From the NCBI RefSeq assembly GCF_015706575.1, contig NW_024037063.1, positions 7,936,927 through 8,000,926 on the forward strand: 64,000 bases of DNA, read 5' to 3'. A program made the translations under genes and the position numbers. The DNA is from Patiria miniata. Its lineage: Eukaryota > Echinodermata > Asteroidea > Valvatida > Asterinidae. Shown here in pieces: positions 11,555 through 24,249 of the stretch. Under the pieces are notes generated by a model. That model worked only from the letters and a program-made list of their open reading frames with translations. It had not been told where the DNA came from and did no database searches. The stretch's first letter is position 1; each line of letters starts with the position of its first letter.

Positions 11555-12360
11555 GGTGTTATATGCATAGTCTTGGCTCAAGACGCTAGTAACTGACAGT
11601 GGATCGTGCATAGTGCGCCCTCTAACGGCACAATAACTAGACCAGCGCGCCTTTAGTTTCGCTCGTGAACCCTCCCCCCCCCCCCCCCCCCGCCCTGCAA
11701 ACAGGACACTGGGACGGACTGACGAATTTACGCTCTGATTGGAAAGATTTTGCGTGACCTGTGACCTGCAAATCATCACGGCCGCGACCCTGCAAGGTTT
11801 GAAACGGCCGTTAAGACCGAGTCCCTACTCTTTTATTCCCATTCTTAATGCCTATTTCGTTGAAAAGTGTAATAATGTAGGGAAATCTGTAAAACTTGTC
11901 TATTTTGTAAATTTTCAATTCCCGTCATTGCTCAGGCTCTGTCGCGTTTCGAATTCACGAAGGGTCATGCGACGCTCAAATTTGTCCACATGGTCCGCAA
12001 AGAAAAAGAAATCACATTCGGTAAGGAATGCATGCATTTCTATGAGATAGTTTTCGGATAGCATTTGTGCGCATTAGCTAACCGCGGTCTTTAGCTGCAG
12101 CTGGATGCTAAATTATATAGCTCATGATAAGTTATCCAGAATGCCATCCCCACTTCCTTCACAAGATTCCGTGAAGCTCGTCAGCCCTTCCCAGCTCCCT
12201 GTTTGCAGGGCGGGGGTACTAGCGAAGCCTAAATTCAGAGAAAGTCAAAAACAGTTGTGCGAGGGCGTAAAAGTGCGCTCAACAACAATAACTAAAACAC
12301 TATCGATCACTGACGACTTGGGCCAAGACTATTGTATGCATAGTCCGATGATAGTCGTGT
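11555..12360. repeat. Pair of diverged inverted copies of a ~200-bp repeat
   Basis: The left copy (about 11555-11760) and the reverse complement of the right copy (about 12150-12350) share TATGCATA, AGTCTTGGC-CAAG, a TTTAG-TTCGCT block, CGCCCTGCAAACAGG, CTGGGA and CTGACGA in the same order. The left copy also carries an 18-base C run. About 390 bp separates them. Either an old foldback transposon or two insertions of one family in opposite orientation. Confidence 0.55.
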
Positions 12361-12960
12361 TGTTTTTACAAAAACATGACAATGACAAAACGGTCAATAG
12401 TCTCGTCGACCATTTTTTTTGATTCAGGTTGGCAATTAAGCACTGCACCTTGGAATGTTAATGTGTCCTTGGGATCGAGTCACTGCCGGGGAAATTGCCC
12501 TCACTCCTTACATTTATGTCGTTCTCACGAATTTTTTTTTGTGCGTATATTGGCTATTGAAGAGCCGCACCGAACTCCAATTTCCTTCAACATATCTGCA
12601 ACTTCTTCATACGTCTTATCATCCTGTATCCATTCTGAAATTTCCTCCTTGACATTTTCCAGCCCCATTTTGCTTGCAACTCTTTAAGCCCCACCAACTG
12701 AATCGCAGTATGGGGGTTAGGGTCACGCCAGGAATCACACTACGCATTAATTATACCGATAACCACGGTAACACTTCTTCGTGCACGGCATACTCCGGCC
12801 CCTTGCCCACCACCACGGACTATTAACTTTATGACACTGAAATAAAAAAATAAAAAAAACCAGTCCGTGTTCAATACTGACCTTTTTGCTGTTTTTTTCC
12901 CCAAAGTTATTTGTGTAACTGTAAAACAAAAATCACTGATCGTTATGCTGTAATGAATTT

Positions 12961-12990
12961 TTATCAGTTTAGTTAAAACTAAACTGATAA
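12961..12990. repeat. 30-bp palindrome
   Basis: TTATCAGTTTAGTT is followed closely by its inverse AACTAAACTGATAA. It lies just upstream of a smaller inverted pair, TTGACCGTTTT and AAAACGGTCAA (13021-13062). No function can be assigned. Confidence 0.6.
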
Positions 12991-13140
12991 AATGGAATAA
13001 CCGTATTTATCTTAATACCGTTTGACCGTTTTAAAAAAATGTAAAACGACAAAACGGTCAATGGGTTGTTTACTGTTTTTGTTTTTGAGGAAATCCAAAA
13101 CGGTAAAACGAAATAACGGTATGTACCGAATCCCGGGACA

Positions 13141-13596
13141 AGTCAAGTCCCACGCGCTTACCCGGACACGTGACGCACCCCGGATGCTGACACGTAAAAA
13201 GACTAGCACGAGCGGCGAAGCTGCGAGGGCCATTACCATCTCGTGGAGAACGCTTATGTTTTTCCTTGCATTTGTCTACCGATTTGGTAGACATGCATAA
13301 TGCATTACCCGTTGTGAATTGACCAATGAAAATGCAGAATTACTAACGTAAATCAGCCGTCGTCTGGCGCACGCTCGCCATGGCGCGGGTGCTGTTGTTG
13401 GTAACCGCAAACCACCGTTAGATGATTGGTTTATATTGCTTGATTTATATTACGTGAATAAATGAATAAGTGATTAGTTTCACGAGATAGTAAAGGCCCT
13501 CGCGGCTTCGCCGCTCGTGCTAGTCTTTTTACGTGCCAGCATCCGGGGTGCGTTACGTGTCCGGATGGTCCGGGTATAGGCGCGTGGGACTTGACT
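13141..13596. mobile_element. Foldback element with ~95-bp arms
   Basis: The left arm (13141-13231) starts AGTCAAGTCCCACGCGC and ends with GCGAGGGCC. The right arm (13495-13596) is its close inverse, starting GGCCCTCGCGG and ending GTGGGACTTGACT. Both carry TTTTTACGTG and GATGC or its complement at matching places. The 260-bp loop has no convincing open frame. No flanking duplication was resolved. Confidence 0.65.
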
Positions 13597-13599
13597 AAA

Positions 13600-14815
13600 G
13601 GCTAGGATTAGAAGGGCCTACATGTATTTGACAACTGACCAATATGCCGCGTCTGAATCGGATGTTTCGTATTATAGCATGGCTGATACCACTGTCGTTG
13701 GTGCTGGTTTATACAACTTTACAAGCAGTGCATGTGTAGTGAGAATTAAGGACTCAATGACAAACGAACTCATTGATAGTACGTATTGCGCATGCCTATG
13801 ATTAGGAGAGTGTGAGGCTTCAACCAATAAAAGGGTAAGTCCAAATTTCATGTGGCACCGGCACCCGCCAGTAATAGAAAGAATATCTATAGTATATCCC
13901 ACAGGTTGATGACCTCTGAGGATTCGTCCTAATGCCAATTCACAGGAACAGTGATCCCTTTAATGGACATTAACAATCCCCTTCTTTGATGGCTTGATAA
14001 TGGCAAAAGAACCCCAAGGGAAAAGAGAAGCCAGTGTCAAGCACTTGTTTAGACAAGTGCCCAGCCAACATGGTACTTATGCTTTTTGTCGCTTGACTCT
14101 TCGAATTGCATTTCCCCTATTGCCAATGGCAATTTGTGTGTTTGCTCGGCTTTTGTTACACCGTTCAGGCTTTTAACTGACATGAATTCTACCTGATTGT
14201 ACTAATATTAGAGGAGAAATATACTGCATGTGATTACCACAGAATCATGGATTGGGCCTACTGATTTGAAAACTGCAGTTACAAGTGCACAGCTAGGAAA
14301 CGATATTATTTATATTGATACATGTATTGTTTTTCTTTAAGAAGGAACATAATTTCGAAGACCTCGACCTTATTATGTCTATTTTCTGCAACTGACACCC
14401 CAGGTGCAGTGTAAATTATGTAGACTCTTACATAATTTGACATGATAAGGGGGCATTACGGCCTGAAATCCCCCCCCCCCAAATCCATGTTTTGGATTGT
14501 TTATTTATACTTTTTCAAAGGTCTAGTTGAAAGGAAACAAACCTTATAAGTTATAATGGTTACCGTCCCCGAGAAAAGACGAAAAAACCCCGGTTGTTTA
14601 CGTCGCGTCGGACGCGACGAACGTTTTTTTTTATCCTAGGGATAACATTTTATTACTCTTCAATCAGCTCTCATCCTTTGACAAAATCAATACGATAGTT
14701 GACTAATCAATACAGCTCTAATCAATGACAAATTAAACGCGATTACGAATGAGATTACCCTTGACACAATATATAATAATGTTCCCACTTTGAACACAAT
14801 TTCTGAACAACTCCA
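13600..14815. other. No gene recognised
   Basis: Intergenic. It includes a C run at about 14470 and a palindromic CGCGTCGGACGCG block near 14605. Nothing coding could be supported. Confidence 0.35.
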
Positions 14816-15130
14816 TTAACAACATATATATTTTTCACAGATATGGTCCTTCTTGAAATCTTTTTTAAAAGCTACAGAAGATGGACGTTTGTCGCTCATT
14901 TTCATTTTGTAAATGCAGAATCGAGAAATTAAAAGAATAAGAATGAGAAATTTAAATCTATTATCGATAATACCAAGCAAAAGAAGCTCATTGTCTACCA
15001 CGAGACCAGAATTAAGTCTTGTTCTCCATCCAGTCCATAATTGAATTCCAGAAGGAAGTAACATGACGGCAATTATAAAAAAAAAATCTTGGATCATCTG
15101 GTTTCTGGATACTCGATCATTACCTTTCAA
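14816..15130 (-). mobile_element. Probable 3' remnant of a LINE (leftward)
   Basis: Reading leftwards, an open stretch carries features typical of the extreme C-terminus of L1/Tx1-like reverse transcriptases: a WTGW block, then LLLLGIIDNRFKFLILILLI, then an FCIYKMKMSDKRPS-like segment and a Lys-rich end. In such LINEs the motif is hydrophobic residues followed by 'yIYxxR' and 'Psf'. The match is from memory of the family and is weak. The rightward LINE starting near 15190 abuts it, so one may have landed beside or inside the other. Confidence 0.4.
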
Positions 15131-15189
15131 AATAAAATTAAAGAACAAAACATTAAGATCATTATCAATATTGCAAGGGGGATTAGGTA

Positions 15190-17991
15190 TAGTAAGGACC
15201 ACTTCTATGGACAGCTCGATGAACTGATCAAATGATCTCCAAAAGATGAACACCTTTTCCTCCTCGGCGATTTCAATGCCAGAGAAGGTTCGGATCACGA
15301 GTCATGGCCTACTTGCCTCGGACACCCATGACACTAGAACGAAAAACGAGAACGGTCAGACACTGCTGGAGCTGTGCTCCTACCACAATCTCAGCGTTAC
15401 GAACACCTTCTTGGAGTGTAGCCTAAACCATCACACAGAGTGTTATGGAAGCACCCCAGGTCTCAACGCTGGCACCAACTTGACCTGATTATCACCAGGC
15501 GGTCTGCTCTCAACAGTGTCCACATCACCAGAACCTACTTTAGTGTAGACTGCGACACTGACCACGCCCTTGTTTGCAGCAAAGTGCGTCTGCAACCACG
15601 CGCGTTGCACCGCTCCAGTCCAAAAGTTCGTCCCCCACATTATCCCTGCGCAGATGTCGGTTCCTGTCAAGGTGGAAGAGTACGTGTCCACCTTGGACCA
15701 AGCTCTCCAGGACCTGCCCGAGCATGACGCCACAGCACAGTGGAACACCGCGAAGGTTGCCATTTACAGCTATTTCTACATTTTGCAAGAAGGAACGGCC
15801 CAGCCATGACTGGTTCAACGCATACCTTCCAACGATGGAACCAGCAATTGCGGCCAACCATGAAGCCTTCTTGTAACACAAGAGATGCCCAAACGAACAG
15901 ACACTCGCAGCGCTCAAAAGTGTTCGGAGCATCACACAACGCATTGCCAGACAGTGTGCCAACGACTACTTCGGGCAGCAAATGTGCGAAGGAATCCAGC
16001 GTGGTGCCCAGTCTGGAAACGTCCGCGGCATGTACAACGGCATTAAGAAGGCCCTCAGCCCTGCTGTGAAAGGGATCGCCCATGAAGTCTGTCAGGCACC
16101 GACCGCGAGGAACAGATGGGTGGAGCACTAATCAGAACTGGACTCCCGTGAAACGTCAGTCTCCGACGCTGCCCTTAGCGGTACGAAGGATTTGCCCATC
16201 ATGGAGGAGCTAGACGAAGTGCCCCACTATGGAGAAGCTCAGCAAAGCCATCGACTGCCTCCCAAATGACAAAGCACCAAGTAGCGACAACAGCCACCTG
16301 AAGCCATCAAGCACGGGGTACCTGCACTGCTTCTGCCGCTGTACGAGCTACTCTCCTCTGATGGGAGGAAGGTGCAGTCTCCAAGGCATGCGTGACGCCA
16401 CCATTGTGACACTTTACAAGTAAAAGGGCGACCGTAGTGACTGCAACAACTTCAAAGGGATCTCCCTCCTGAGTATCGTTGGCAAGGTGTAAGCTCGCAT
16501 TCCCTCAACAGGCTGCAGCTACTCGCGGATCGCGTCTACCTAGAACCCCAAGAGGGCTCCAGAGCAGGCAGGTCGACAACCGACATGATCTTCTCTCTCC
16601 GCCATCTCCAAGAAAAGCGCATAGAGCAAGGCCAGCCGCTCTACATGATGTTCATAGACCTCACCTAAGCCTTTGAATTGGTCAGCAGGGTCTATTTAAA
16701 CTTCTCGAGAAGATCGGCTGCCTCCAAAAAACTTCGCAGCATAGTGATCTCCTTACATGACGACATGAAGGGAACAGTCATGTATGATGGATCCTCCTCG
16801 GAATCCTCCCCGTCAACAGTGGTGTCAAGCAGGGCTGTGTACTGGTGCCGACCCTTTTCGGGATCCTATTTTCCCTGCTCCCGTCCTACGCCTTCGACTC
16901 GTCCACGGACGGTGTCTGTATCTGCACACCTGGTCTGACGGGAAGCTGTTTAGCCTGGCACGACTGCGTTCAAAGACCAAGGTGAGGACAGTGGTCATCA
17001 GGGAGATGCTGCTTGCTGACGACGCAGCCCTTGTGACCAACACTGAGAAAGCTCTTCAGAGACTGGGAGATCGCTTCGCCGACGCTTGCAAGCAGTTCGG
17101 GCTCATCACAAGCATGAAGAAAGGCATCATCAGCGTAAAAGGCGTCAGTACTGCCCCCTCTATCAGAATCAACAACGTCATCCTGAAAGATGTGGACGAT
17201 TTCACTTACCTGGGATCGACAATCAGCAACAACCTTTCGCTCGACGCCGAACTTGACAGACGGCTTGGAAAGTCAAACACAATCATGGCTAGACTGACTA
17301 AGAGAGTGCGGGAGAACAAAGCGCCGACAGAACATACCAAGCTCCGAGTCTGCAGGCCTGCATTATCAGCACCTTACTCTACGGAAATGAGTCCTGGACC
17401 ACCTACATGAGGCAAGAGCGCCGGCCCGACGCCTTCCATATGCGGTATCAGCTGGCAGGATCCTATCATTGACATCTTGCTGCGCGCCAAAATGTTCAGC
17501 ATAATTGTATTCCCTGCTGAGTCAACGCTGCCTTCGACATGTCCGATGCATGGAGATGGGAGGCTTCCAAAAGACATCCTGTACGGACAGCTGGCCACTG
17601 GCACCAGACAAGTCGGGCGCCCCTCACTCCGTTACAAGGACGCCTGCAAGAGAGACCAGAAAGCCTGCAATATCTCTCAAGACAGGTGGGAGATACAGGC
17701 CGCTTTGCGAGATGCTTGGCGTCAGACAGTCGGGGAGTGCATCGCAGATGCAGACGTGAGGATAGCTCAGCTCGCACCAGAGAAGAGGGTCCGGCAAAAG
17801 CGTGCGGCAGCAACCCTTGCACCCAGGCTTCTCCCTATACGTCTGCACCAAGTGCAACAGGGACTGTCACTCACGCATTGGCCGTACAGCCACAGCAGAC
17901 GACGCCAAGGCCATGCACGGCAACACTCTAGGGGCGTATCAAGCATGGTCACTCGAGACTGAGCTGCCAGTGATATATGATGTTTCTGCGT
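15190..17991 (+). mobile_element. 5'-truncated, decayed non-LTR retrotransposon (LINE) with endonuclease and reverse transcriptase
   Basis: Reading rightwards, the first recognisable peptide is DHFYGQLDELI, then HLFLLGDFNAREGSD: the APE-type endonuclease core, with LGDFNA at 15263-15280. HWHQLDLIITRR follows, and an S/TDHALV motif lies near 15556-15577. The reverse transcriptase part shows ATIVTLYK, a CNNFKGISLLSIVGK block, the GVKQGCVLVPTLFG motif (from about 16820) and the catalytic box as LADD (17012-17023), where FADD or YADD is usual. The C-terminal part has YGQLATGTRQVGRPSLRYKD and a CTKCNRDCHSRIG zinc-knuckle-like motif (near 17850). The reading frame changes several times and contains many stops, so the copy is dead. 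The family resembles APE-class LINEs common in marine invertebrates; the exact clade was not determined. Its 5' half is missing and its 3' end is interrupted by the insertion at 18000. Confidence 0.88.
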
Positions 17992-18484
17992 CTGGAAAGC
18001 AGCGGCGTAGCCAGTATTCCCATCCGGGGGGGGGGGGGGGGCGAGTGGGGGGCTGGATGTTTCAATGGAGGGGCGCCCAATTTCATCCGTGCTGGAAGGT
18101 ATGCAGGGTTTTTTTTCATCGAACACCCGACCTCCGTATAATCAAATTGGGGGGGGGGGGGACCCTGGACACCATCTTCCCATGGGGGCGCTGTTAGAAA
18201 CCGATGCGTGGTCAATGTCAGACAATAGCTACCGCTACTTTTCGCTTTCCACAAGACGTAAAATAAAGCCACTCGCGAAAACGAGTTTTGGTGAAAATGA
18301 TATACAAAAATCGTAGAAAAAGGACACTTTATGTTCATTCAGCTAATCATGGTAACTCATATCACTGTGATTTTCTCCGCTTGTCAAATTTTTAGTCGGC
18401 GGGCGACTGAGGGGGCGCGATTTTTTTTTAATGGGGGGGCGTAATCCGTAATCACTTTGCCGTAGCTATGCCACTGCTGAAAAT
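17992..18484. mobile_element. hAT-like G-run element inserted in the LINE 3' end
   Basis: The element 18000-18476 opens CAGCGGCGTAGCCAG and closes CGTAGCTATGCCACTG, an imperfect inverse. Flanks CTGGAAAG and CTGAAAAT match at six of eight positions, a likely decayed 8-bp duplication. The interior has several G runs and a GGGGGCGCTGTTA motif. It sits directly after the recognisable LINE sequence, so it inserted after the LINE did. Confidence 0.6.
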
Positions 18485-18745
18485 TTGGGGGGGGGGGGGG
18501 GGGCTCATGCCATATTTTCAATGGGGAGCGCCAATAAAATCCTAAAATCATTAACACTATATTAACTAATGCACCCTTGTCACGGCTATTTCTTCTTTAG
18601 GGGGAGACCGTTCGCATGTACATCACAGTCCTTCTTTTTGCTAATGCAATTTTTTTTTTACGGAATTTATTTTGGGGGGCTAGAGAAAAAAATTGGGGGG
18701 CTACAGCCCCCCCTAGCCCCCCCGTAGAACCGCGCCTGCGTAAGG
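18485..18745. mobile_element. Second G-run element remnant
   Basis: A G run near 18487 starts it and a CAGCCCCCCCTAGCCCCCCC block leads into AGAACCGCGCCTGCG. The last is the inverse of a CAGGCGCGGTTCT terminus. The other end was not identified. Nothing is encoded. Confidence 0.4.
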
Positions 18746-18825
18746 GGCAAGCTGTCACTTTGAAGAAATCAACAAAAGAAAGCACAGTGAAAACGTGTCT
18801 CGGACGCTGAATTATTCAGGCCCAA

Positions 18826-18976
18826 TTCAAAACATGATTCAGCAACTTTTGATATGAAATCCAGATCCTAGAATGCTGTTTTTCTCGAAATATACAGCTG
18901 AAGCTGAGCTGAAACTTCATCAGGTTAGTTGTTCAGCACCCTTCTTTAGATTTTGAGCACGTTTGTTGCTTGTAAT
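18826..18976 (-). mobile_element. Fragment of the TTAA element family (subfamily 2)
   Basis: The reverse complement matches about 30060-30200 and 36560-36715. Shared blocks include GAAGCAACAAA, GCTGAACAACT-ACCTGATGAAG, AGCTTCAGCTGTATAT and CATTCTAGGATCT. Only about 150 bp of the roughly 400-bp element is present. Confidence 0.6.
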
Positions 18977-18979
18977 GGA

Positions 18980-20029
18980 TAAAAATGCACTGTACATTTA
19001 AATAACGTGCTAGATATAAATGTAGATAATTGTGTTTTCTAGGAAGTTAACAGGAAGTTAATGCAACTTGAGTGTTAGCCAATGGGCGCTAGTAATCAGC
19101 GGTGCGCGTGTAGACGAAGTCCCTAACGAACCGGATGAGGCGACAATGGCTTCATATAACGCATGTGCATCTTACTAGACCCAAGACGAAGGTGCGGGTA
19201 AGCGCGGCGGGTAAGCGCGATAAATAAATACACGGTAAATTGACCAGCTGGTTCCGCACTCATGTTAATATCTTAAAATAAAAAGCCCGATCAACTTCTT
19301 AATTTATGTTTTAATTTAAATGGTCTTGGAGGCCATTTGAGTAGTTATACAAAAGTAAATTTAATAATACTTGATTCTCAATATTAGTACTGAGGTCTGT
19401 CGGAAGGGGACACGCTATATGCAAACAATTCATTAGGCAAAATCGTATTAAAATTGGAGGATTCAGGACTGTTAGGGTTAAGGCATATGGCGTGCAGCTC
19501 AAACGCACGCGTGACTTGGGTCCCTCCCTGGAAAATAATTAAGCCTATGAGGCTAATATTGTTTAGTATCATTAACTTTGTTGTCTGGGTAATTCCAATA
19601 CACTTTGCTGAACATCTGTTCCCAAATTTAAAGCGGCAAGCTACCGGTACACTATGGCACAAATATCGCGTTAGGCGGTTTTCATCATGGAACGCATGTA
19701 CTGTTTTTAGATCTCGGAAGACACTATAATCAACGTTTGCCCAATGCAACCTGTCTTTAGAGGCGTCATTTCAACAGATAAACATTACTCTACATACTCG
19801 AACAAAATAACGCTTACTTTTGTACAAAGTAGAGAAATCACAAATTGTGAAAAATCAGATTTCGAGCGGTATGACAGCTAGGCCCTATAGCAAAATTAAA
19901 TTCAAAATGTCTTGTATGTACTTGATGGTTATTCAAATTAGAGATACCTAAAAGGTTATGGCACTAATTGAACGCTAAATAATCAATATATATATATATA
20001 TATATATTAATCTTGTTATTGTAAGACGT
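18980..20029. other. No gene recognised; (TA)n microsatellite
   Basis: A TA dinucleotide run occupies about 19986-20008. The rest shows no convincing exon or element end. Confidence 0.4.
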
Positions 20030-20410
20030 TTCGAGGTTCAACCCTAAAAAAAGTTTCTTTTAAATTGCTGTTTTATTTCTAGCAATACTGACGTTATTCA
20101 CTTTTGAATTATTCCTCGAAGGAACATCGGCCTACGTTAAGTTGCGGATTAACAAATTTCGAATCATTATTGGGCCCCCACAACAATTCGACTGGTTCCC
20201 GGCCCACTGTCGTGATCGATAATGTAGGACCGGGAACCAGTCTCCTCGCTGGACGGATCTTTTTTGTGCACAAAAGGAACCCGAAATAACAGCCTTTTCG
20301 GAGGGCTACACTTGCCCAGAAAAGAAGAAAGTACATTTTGCGTTACAATAAAACAAGTTGAAAACTCGTTAATAGACAAAAAAATATCAAATTTGTTGAA
20401 GATAATATGC
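20030..20410 (+). repeat. Dispersed repeat with GGGAACCAGTC hairpin, copy 1
   Basis: It aligns by eye with 25790-26160 in the same orientation. Both share TTTTTCTAGCAATACT (or close), CGAATTACT or CGAATCATT, GTTCCCG-CCA, a GATAATGTA-GACCGG block, a TTGT-CA-AAAAG stretch and CAAATTTGTTGAA. An inner hairpin pairs GACTGGTTCCCGG with CCGGGAACCAGTC. Probably non-autonomous transposon sequence. Confidence 0.55.
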
Positions 20411-20451
20411 CTTAAAAAATTCGGGCATATTAGCTCATCCAGGGAATAATT

Positions 20452-20773
20452 CAGGAGCGGATCTTGGGGGGGGGGGGGGCGAGTAAAAAAAACCCAGCTC
20501 TGTCAAAAATTATTTTTGTTTTCATAGAAATTCAATAAAAATAAAGCGACACCCCCCCCCCCCTGCTCTGACACCCCAAAACAAACTATACTGGTAATGA
20601 TGTCCACCACCACCACCACCCCACCACTCCCCCTCAACCATAAACCACCAACACCACCACCAATTGATTTTCGGAGGCCAAGTATCCGAAAAAACAAACC
20701 CTGTTTTCATTTCAGATTTTTTGCTGATGAAACCCAACCCCCCCCCCTGAAAAAAATCCTGGATCCGCCCCTG
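20452..20773. mobile_element. G-run inverted-repeat element (CAGGGGCGGATCCAGG type)
   Basis: It opens CAGGAGCGGATCTTGGGG and closes CCTGGATCCGCCCCTG, imperfect inverted termini 322 bp apart. The interior carries G and C runs and a CCACCACCACCACC stretch. No clear 8-bp target duplication remains. By its termini it is hAT-like; no transposase. Confidence 0.6.
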
Positions 20774-20968
20774 AATTTCCAACTAAATACACGAGCGATA
20801 CATGCATGTATGTCGGCTGCTGATTTGTTACAGTACGAATGCACGACTGCAATTTATCAAAAGTACTGTACATTTTGTATAATTTAGCAATCAGGAAATC
20901 TGTCATGTGTCATTAAATACCATCAAGACAAAAACAAGTGGACCCCATGCAAATCAAACTATTGAGTA

Positions 20969-21490
20969 TTAAAGGGAATATACATCATTTGCTTTTGCTG
21001 TAATTTTCAGAAATGGATGGAATTGGGGGGTTGGAAATATAAAGCAAATATAGTTACACTGACTTTTTGGAGGTTTTGGGTTCGAAAATGCTATAAAAAC
21101 CAAGAAAAACGATCATTTTCCTGTAGTCTGGTTCCCTGACTCCATATAAGAAGAAACAGAGCAGTTTACATACATTGGGGAATTGTAAGGTCAGGGAACC
21201 AGTCTAGCTGGCTCGTACCCGTTCATAGATTTGTAATCGATTGCAAACAAGTGCAATGGTCAATTGGGGCCAGTATTTGGAAAAAAGCCAGTTGTTTCCA
21301 ACGCTGATCGGCCGATCAGCGTTGGAAATTGATACAAAAATACCACTTTTCTTGAAAATGACAGTATACCAGGTGCCATAATTTTACAGGATGCTTTAGA
21401 CTGTCATTTACCAACATCCTATTAAGGTATTTCGTAAAAACTTGGTAATTTTATTTTTCGATGTTTGCAAATGTTGTATATTCCCTTTAA
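20969..21490. mobile_element. TTAA-flanked inverted-repeat element, copy 2
   Basis: TTAA at 20969-20972 and 21487-21490 bounds a 514-bp element. Its ends are AGGGAATATACATCATTTGC and the inverse GCAAATGTTGTATATTCCCT. It contains the palindrome CCAACGCTGATCGG-CCGATCAGCGTTGG and is the reverse orientation of the copy at 7470-7994. Both copies have the same internal landmarks, so the ends are well placed. Confidence 0.72.
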
Positions 21491-23970
21491 AGACCTCGCG
21501 GTTTTTAGCCTGCATCGTTACACAAACTGGCAAATCCGTAATCCCTGTATAAATCGCAAGAAAATACTGCTTGATAATATATTTTGTTGACAACATGCGA
21601 CTGAGAAATCCTGTAATTACATTCCAGACCACACATCCCCGCTTATGCCAACAACTCGTCGCGGCCCACACTATGTCCACACTGATAAACACTCTACTGA
21701 TGCCTTCGTAAAAAACAACAACAGATTTTCAAAATACCCTAGTCAAAGGTAAAGGTAAAAATAGCAGCCAGATTCTGCACGTAATATGTGATGCAGACTA
21801 TTTATTTTTGCTTCAAGAGGTTTGAAATGGTTTCACCAGACGCGTTAAACACAATCATATAAAATATGCACTTCTGTTGTGCTCTTTATACACAACGAGA
21901 AATAGAAACCCCAATCAGTGAAAAATCTTTTTATGGAAAACGTCATTTTTCCAACTATCAACAAATTAAAATATGAAGCGATCCCGCGGATCAGACAATG
22001 TGGCTTGCCTTAAACTATAGTGGCAGCACTTTCCTAACTTGCTGCTGTACTGGTTTCAGAGGATTAAAATCGACCCTGCGGATCACCAGTACAAAATGCA
22101 CTGTGAATACAAATATTTGCGTATATCATCAAGTCGGCCACAGCCGGGCTTTATAGGCTCAGATCAAATACTTCACCTTTACATTTTCAAAAGAATGTTA
22201 GAATTATTTACAAAATCCGAAATATTACGACGTATTCAACCTTGAAGACCTCCAGCCTCCATGAGACGTAAAAAGGTTTCCTTATTGCGGTTGCTCTATT
22301 AAAGGTTTTTCATTTTTGTTAATAGCCACATTGGCTAAAACCTTTTAATGATGATTACAGACACACTGTTGTTCAGAGAATGCCAGAATAGTGCTTAAGA
22401 TTAATTACAAATCATATTTTAAAGGTATTAGTCGGAGAAGATCCATGTTTGTAAACACCAGGTCCTGCTGCGGCAGCCATTTTTCGACTTAAATGTATTT
22501 CCATCAGCAGCCAATAAAGCCACCAAATATGAGCCAAAGGTGTGACATTGGACTGGTGCCGCAAATCAAGCATACAAGTGGCAATTCTATGTTGGAAATC
22601 GTGTCCCAACAAAAAATAGAGCCCACGTGATGAAGGCAACGTTTCGTAAAGAAACCGTGTAACTCCAACGGCTGTATTTTTAGAACCAACATGTTCGGCG
22701 AAATTCTTTCGCGATAATTGCACGAAACCGCAACTTTTCAAAAAACATTGTATAGGCCTATAAGTTAAATGATCTTACAGGCTATTGTAATTTCGTTGGA
22801 TACGCGTTCTGCAACCCCCAAACCGGCACATGATCCAAGACGAAATGGCTCCTTAAAAGACACATGTCAACGTCTTTCCAAGCATGACAGTCGTGTGTTT
22901 ACCGTCGGCAATACAATCATTTATTGATATCATCTCTTCAGAAAACGTTTTTCCTCAAAACATGAATATATTCACGCTAATACTAGGTCGAGACCCTGTC
23001 AAAGAAGGTGCTCAAAAAGGTACAATCAATACCAAGTCGGCCTAACAAAATAGCGCATGCCGTTTATATTCTGGGCATTCAACCTATGATTTATGTCTCA
23101 TAATAAACTTTCTATATATGAATTCTCACTATGAGGAGCGATACCGTTATCAACGTGGTAGTAATCTGTCAGTGCAGAGGGCTAGGGTTATATTTTATCG
23201 TATTTATTTCCAGGCTGCATTATATTGCATGGAGGCTGTGAAAAATCACTGATGCACTGTCTGCGATACCTAACAGAAACATGCAAAGGCACACAAAGCC
23301 TAGAGGAATGTTCATGTAGGTGTGCTGTATAGACAAAACCATTCAAAAACGTTTCATCCAAAATGAGAAACGTTCAATTAACTACGATTTTGTGTGTGTC
23401 GAATTACTCTAAAAAGGATACTACTGTGCATCCTGCCATTCCGACATTACATATCTGGTATCCCACAAACAATTAGTCTAGAAATAAACCAAGATGTCAA
23501 TTTAAGTTCAACCTTCAAACCAAGAGTCCTCTTTATTCTTAATAGCATAAAGACCTACAACACATTCGACTTTTATGTATATTTCAACTTTGCGTAAGAG
23601 ATCGGATCTTCTGGACACCCTTCAGTAGTTAATCAAACGACAAAACATTTCATTCATTAAGTCAAAAGCCAGATGCTGAAATATTTTTTTGGGAAGGCAG
23701 GACTGTGATGTTCATTATATTTGCCCTTTCTCCATTCCGTAATCGTCTAAGACGACGAAACCTTCAAATCTGCACAAATGTTTGCAAAAGTTATTTTTAT
23801 CCCCAGACAATTAAGCATGCAGCACGTTCGCATACACTCACGAGTCCCTACCACATACACGATATATTTTGTGAGATGCAGTATATTAAGGGGATATACC
23901 TCCTCCCCTCTCGACTTGCAATCTTCTCCAATCTCTTCATTTTAATTTTTTCAGGACCATGGTTGGAAAT
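21491..23970. other. No gene recognised
   Basis: The most open leftward frame, 22412-22741 (109 codons), contains HIWWLYWLL and an in-frame MAAAAGPGVYKHGSSPTN, but no family was recognised and no splice donor was evident. The remainder shows no element ends. Confidence 0.3.
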
Positions 23971-24249
23971 ATGCCTATCATGGGCGTCGCAAGGGGGGGG
24001 GGGGCAGGGGGGCACTTGCCCCCCTGGAAAAGCACCCAAAAAGGGGGGGGGGAAGAGAAAAAAGAAAAGAAAAAGAGGCGCGAAGTCATAGTGGTGTAAA
24101 TTTAATGGTGGGGGAGGGGGGGGGGAAATGTCCCTGCCCCCCTCTAAAACTGATAAATCGAGAATGTGTTGAGAAATACAGGCATTTTTTGGCAAAAACA
24201 TGTTTTGCCTCCCTCTAGAAAAAATCCTGGCGACGCCCATGATGCCTAT
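23971..24249. mobile_element. G-run inverted-repeat element with perfect 8-bp duplication
   Basis: The element 23979-24241 (263 bp) opens CATGGGCGTCGCAAGG and closes CCTGGCGACGCCCATG. It is flanked on both sides by ATGCCTAT (23971-23978 and 24242-24249), a perfect 8-bp target duplication. The intact duplication suggests the insertion is younger than the other G-run copies. The interior is G-rich and A-rich, without a gene. Confidence 0.8.

Noticed and set aside
11234-11779. A 181-codon leftward open frame
   Set aside because: It runs through a C/G homopolymer and a repeat arm; low-complexity composition and no motif.
15440-16128. Several overlapping open frames on both strands
   Set aside because: Shadows of the decayed rightward LINE.
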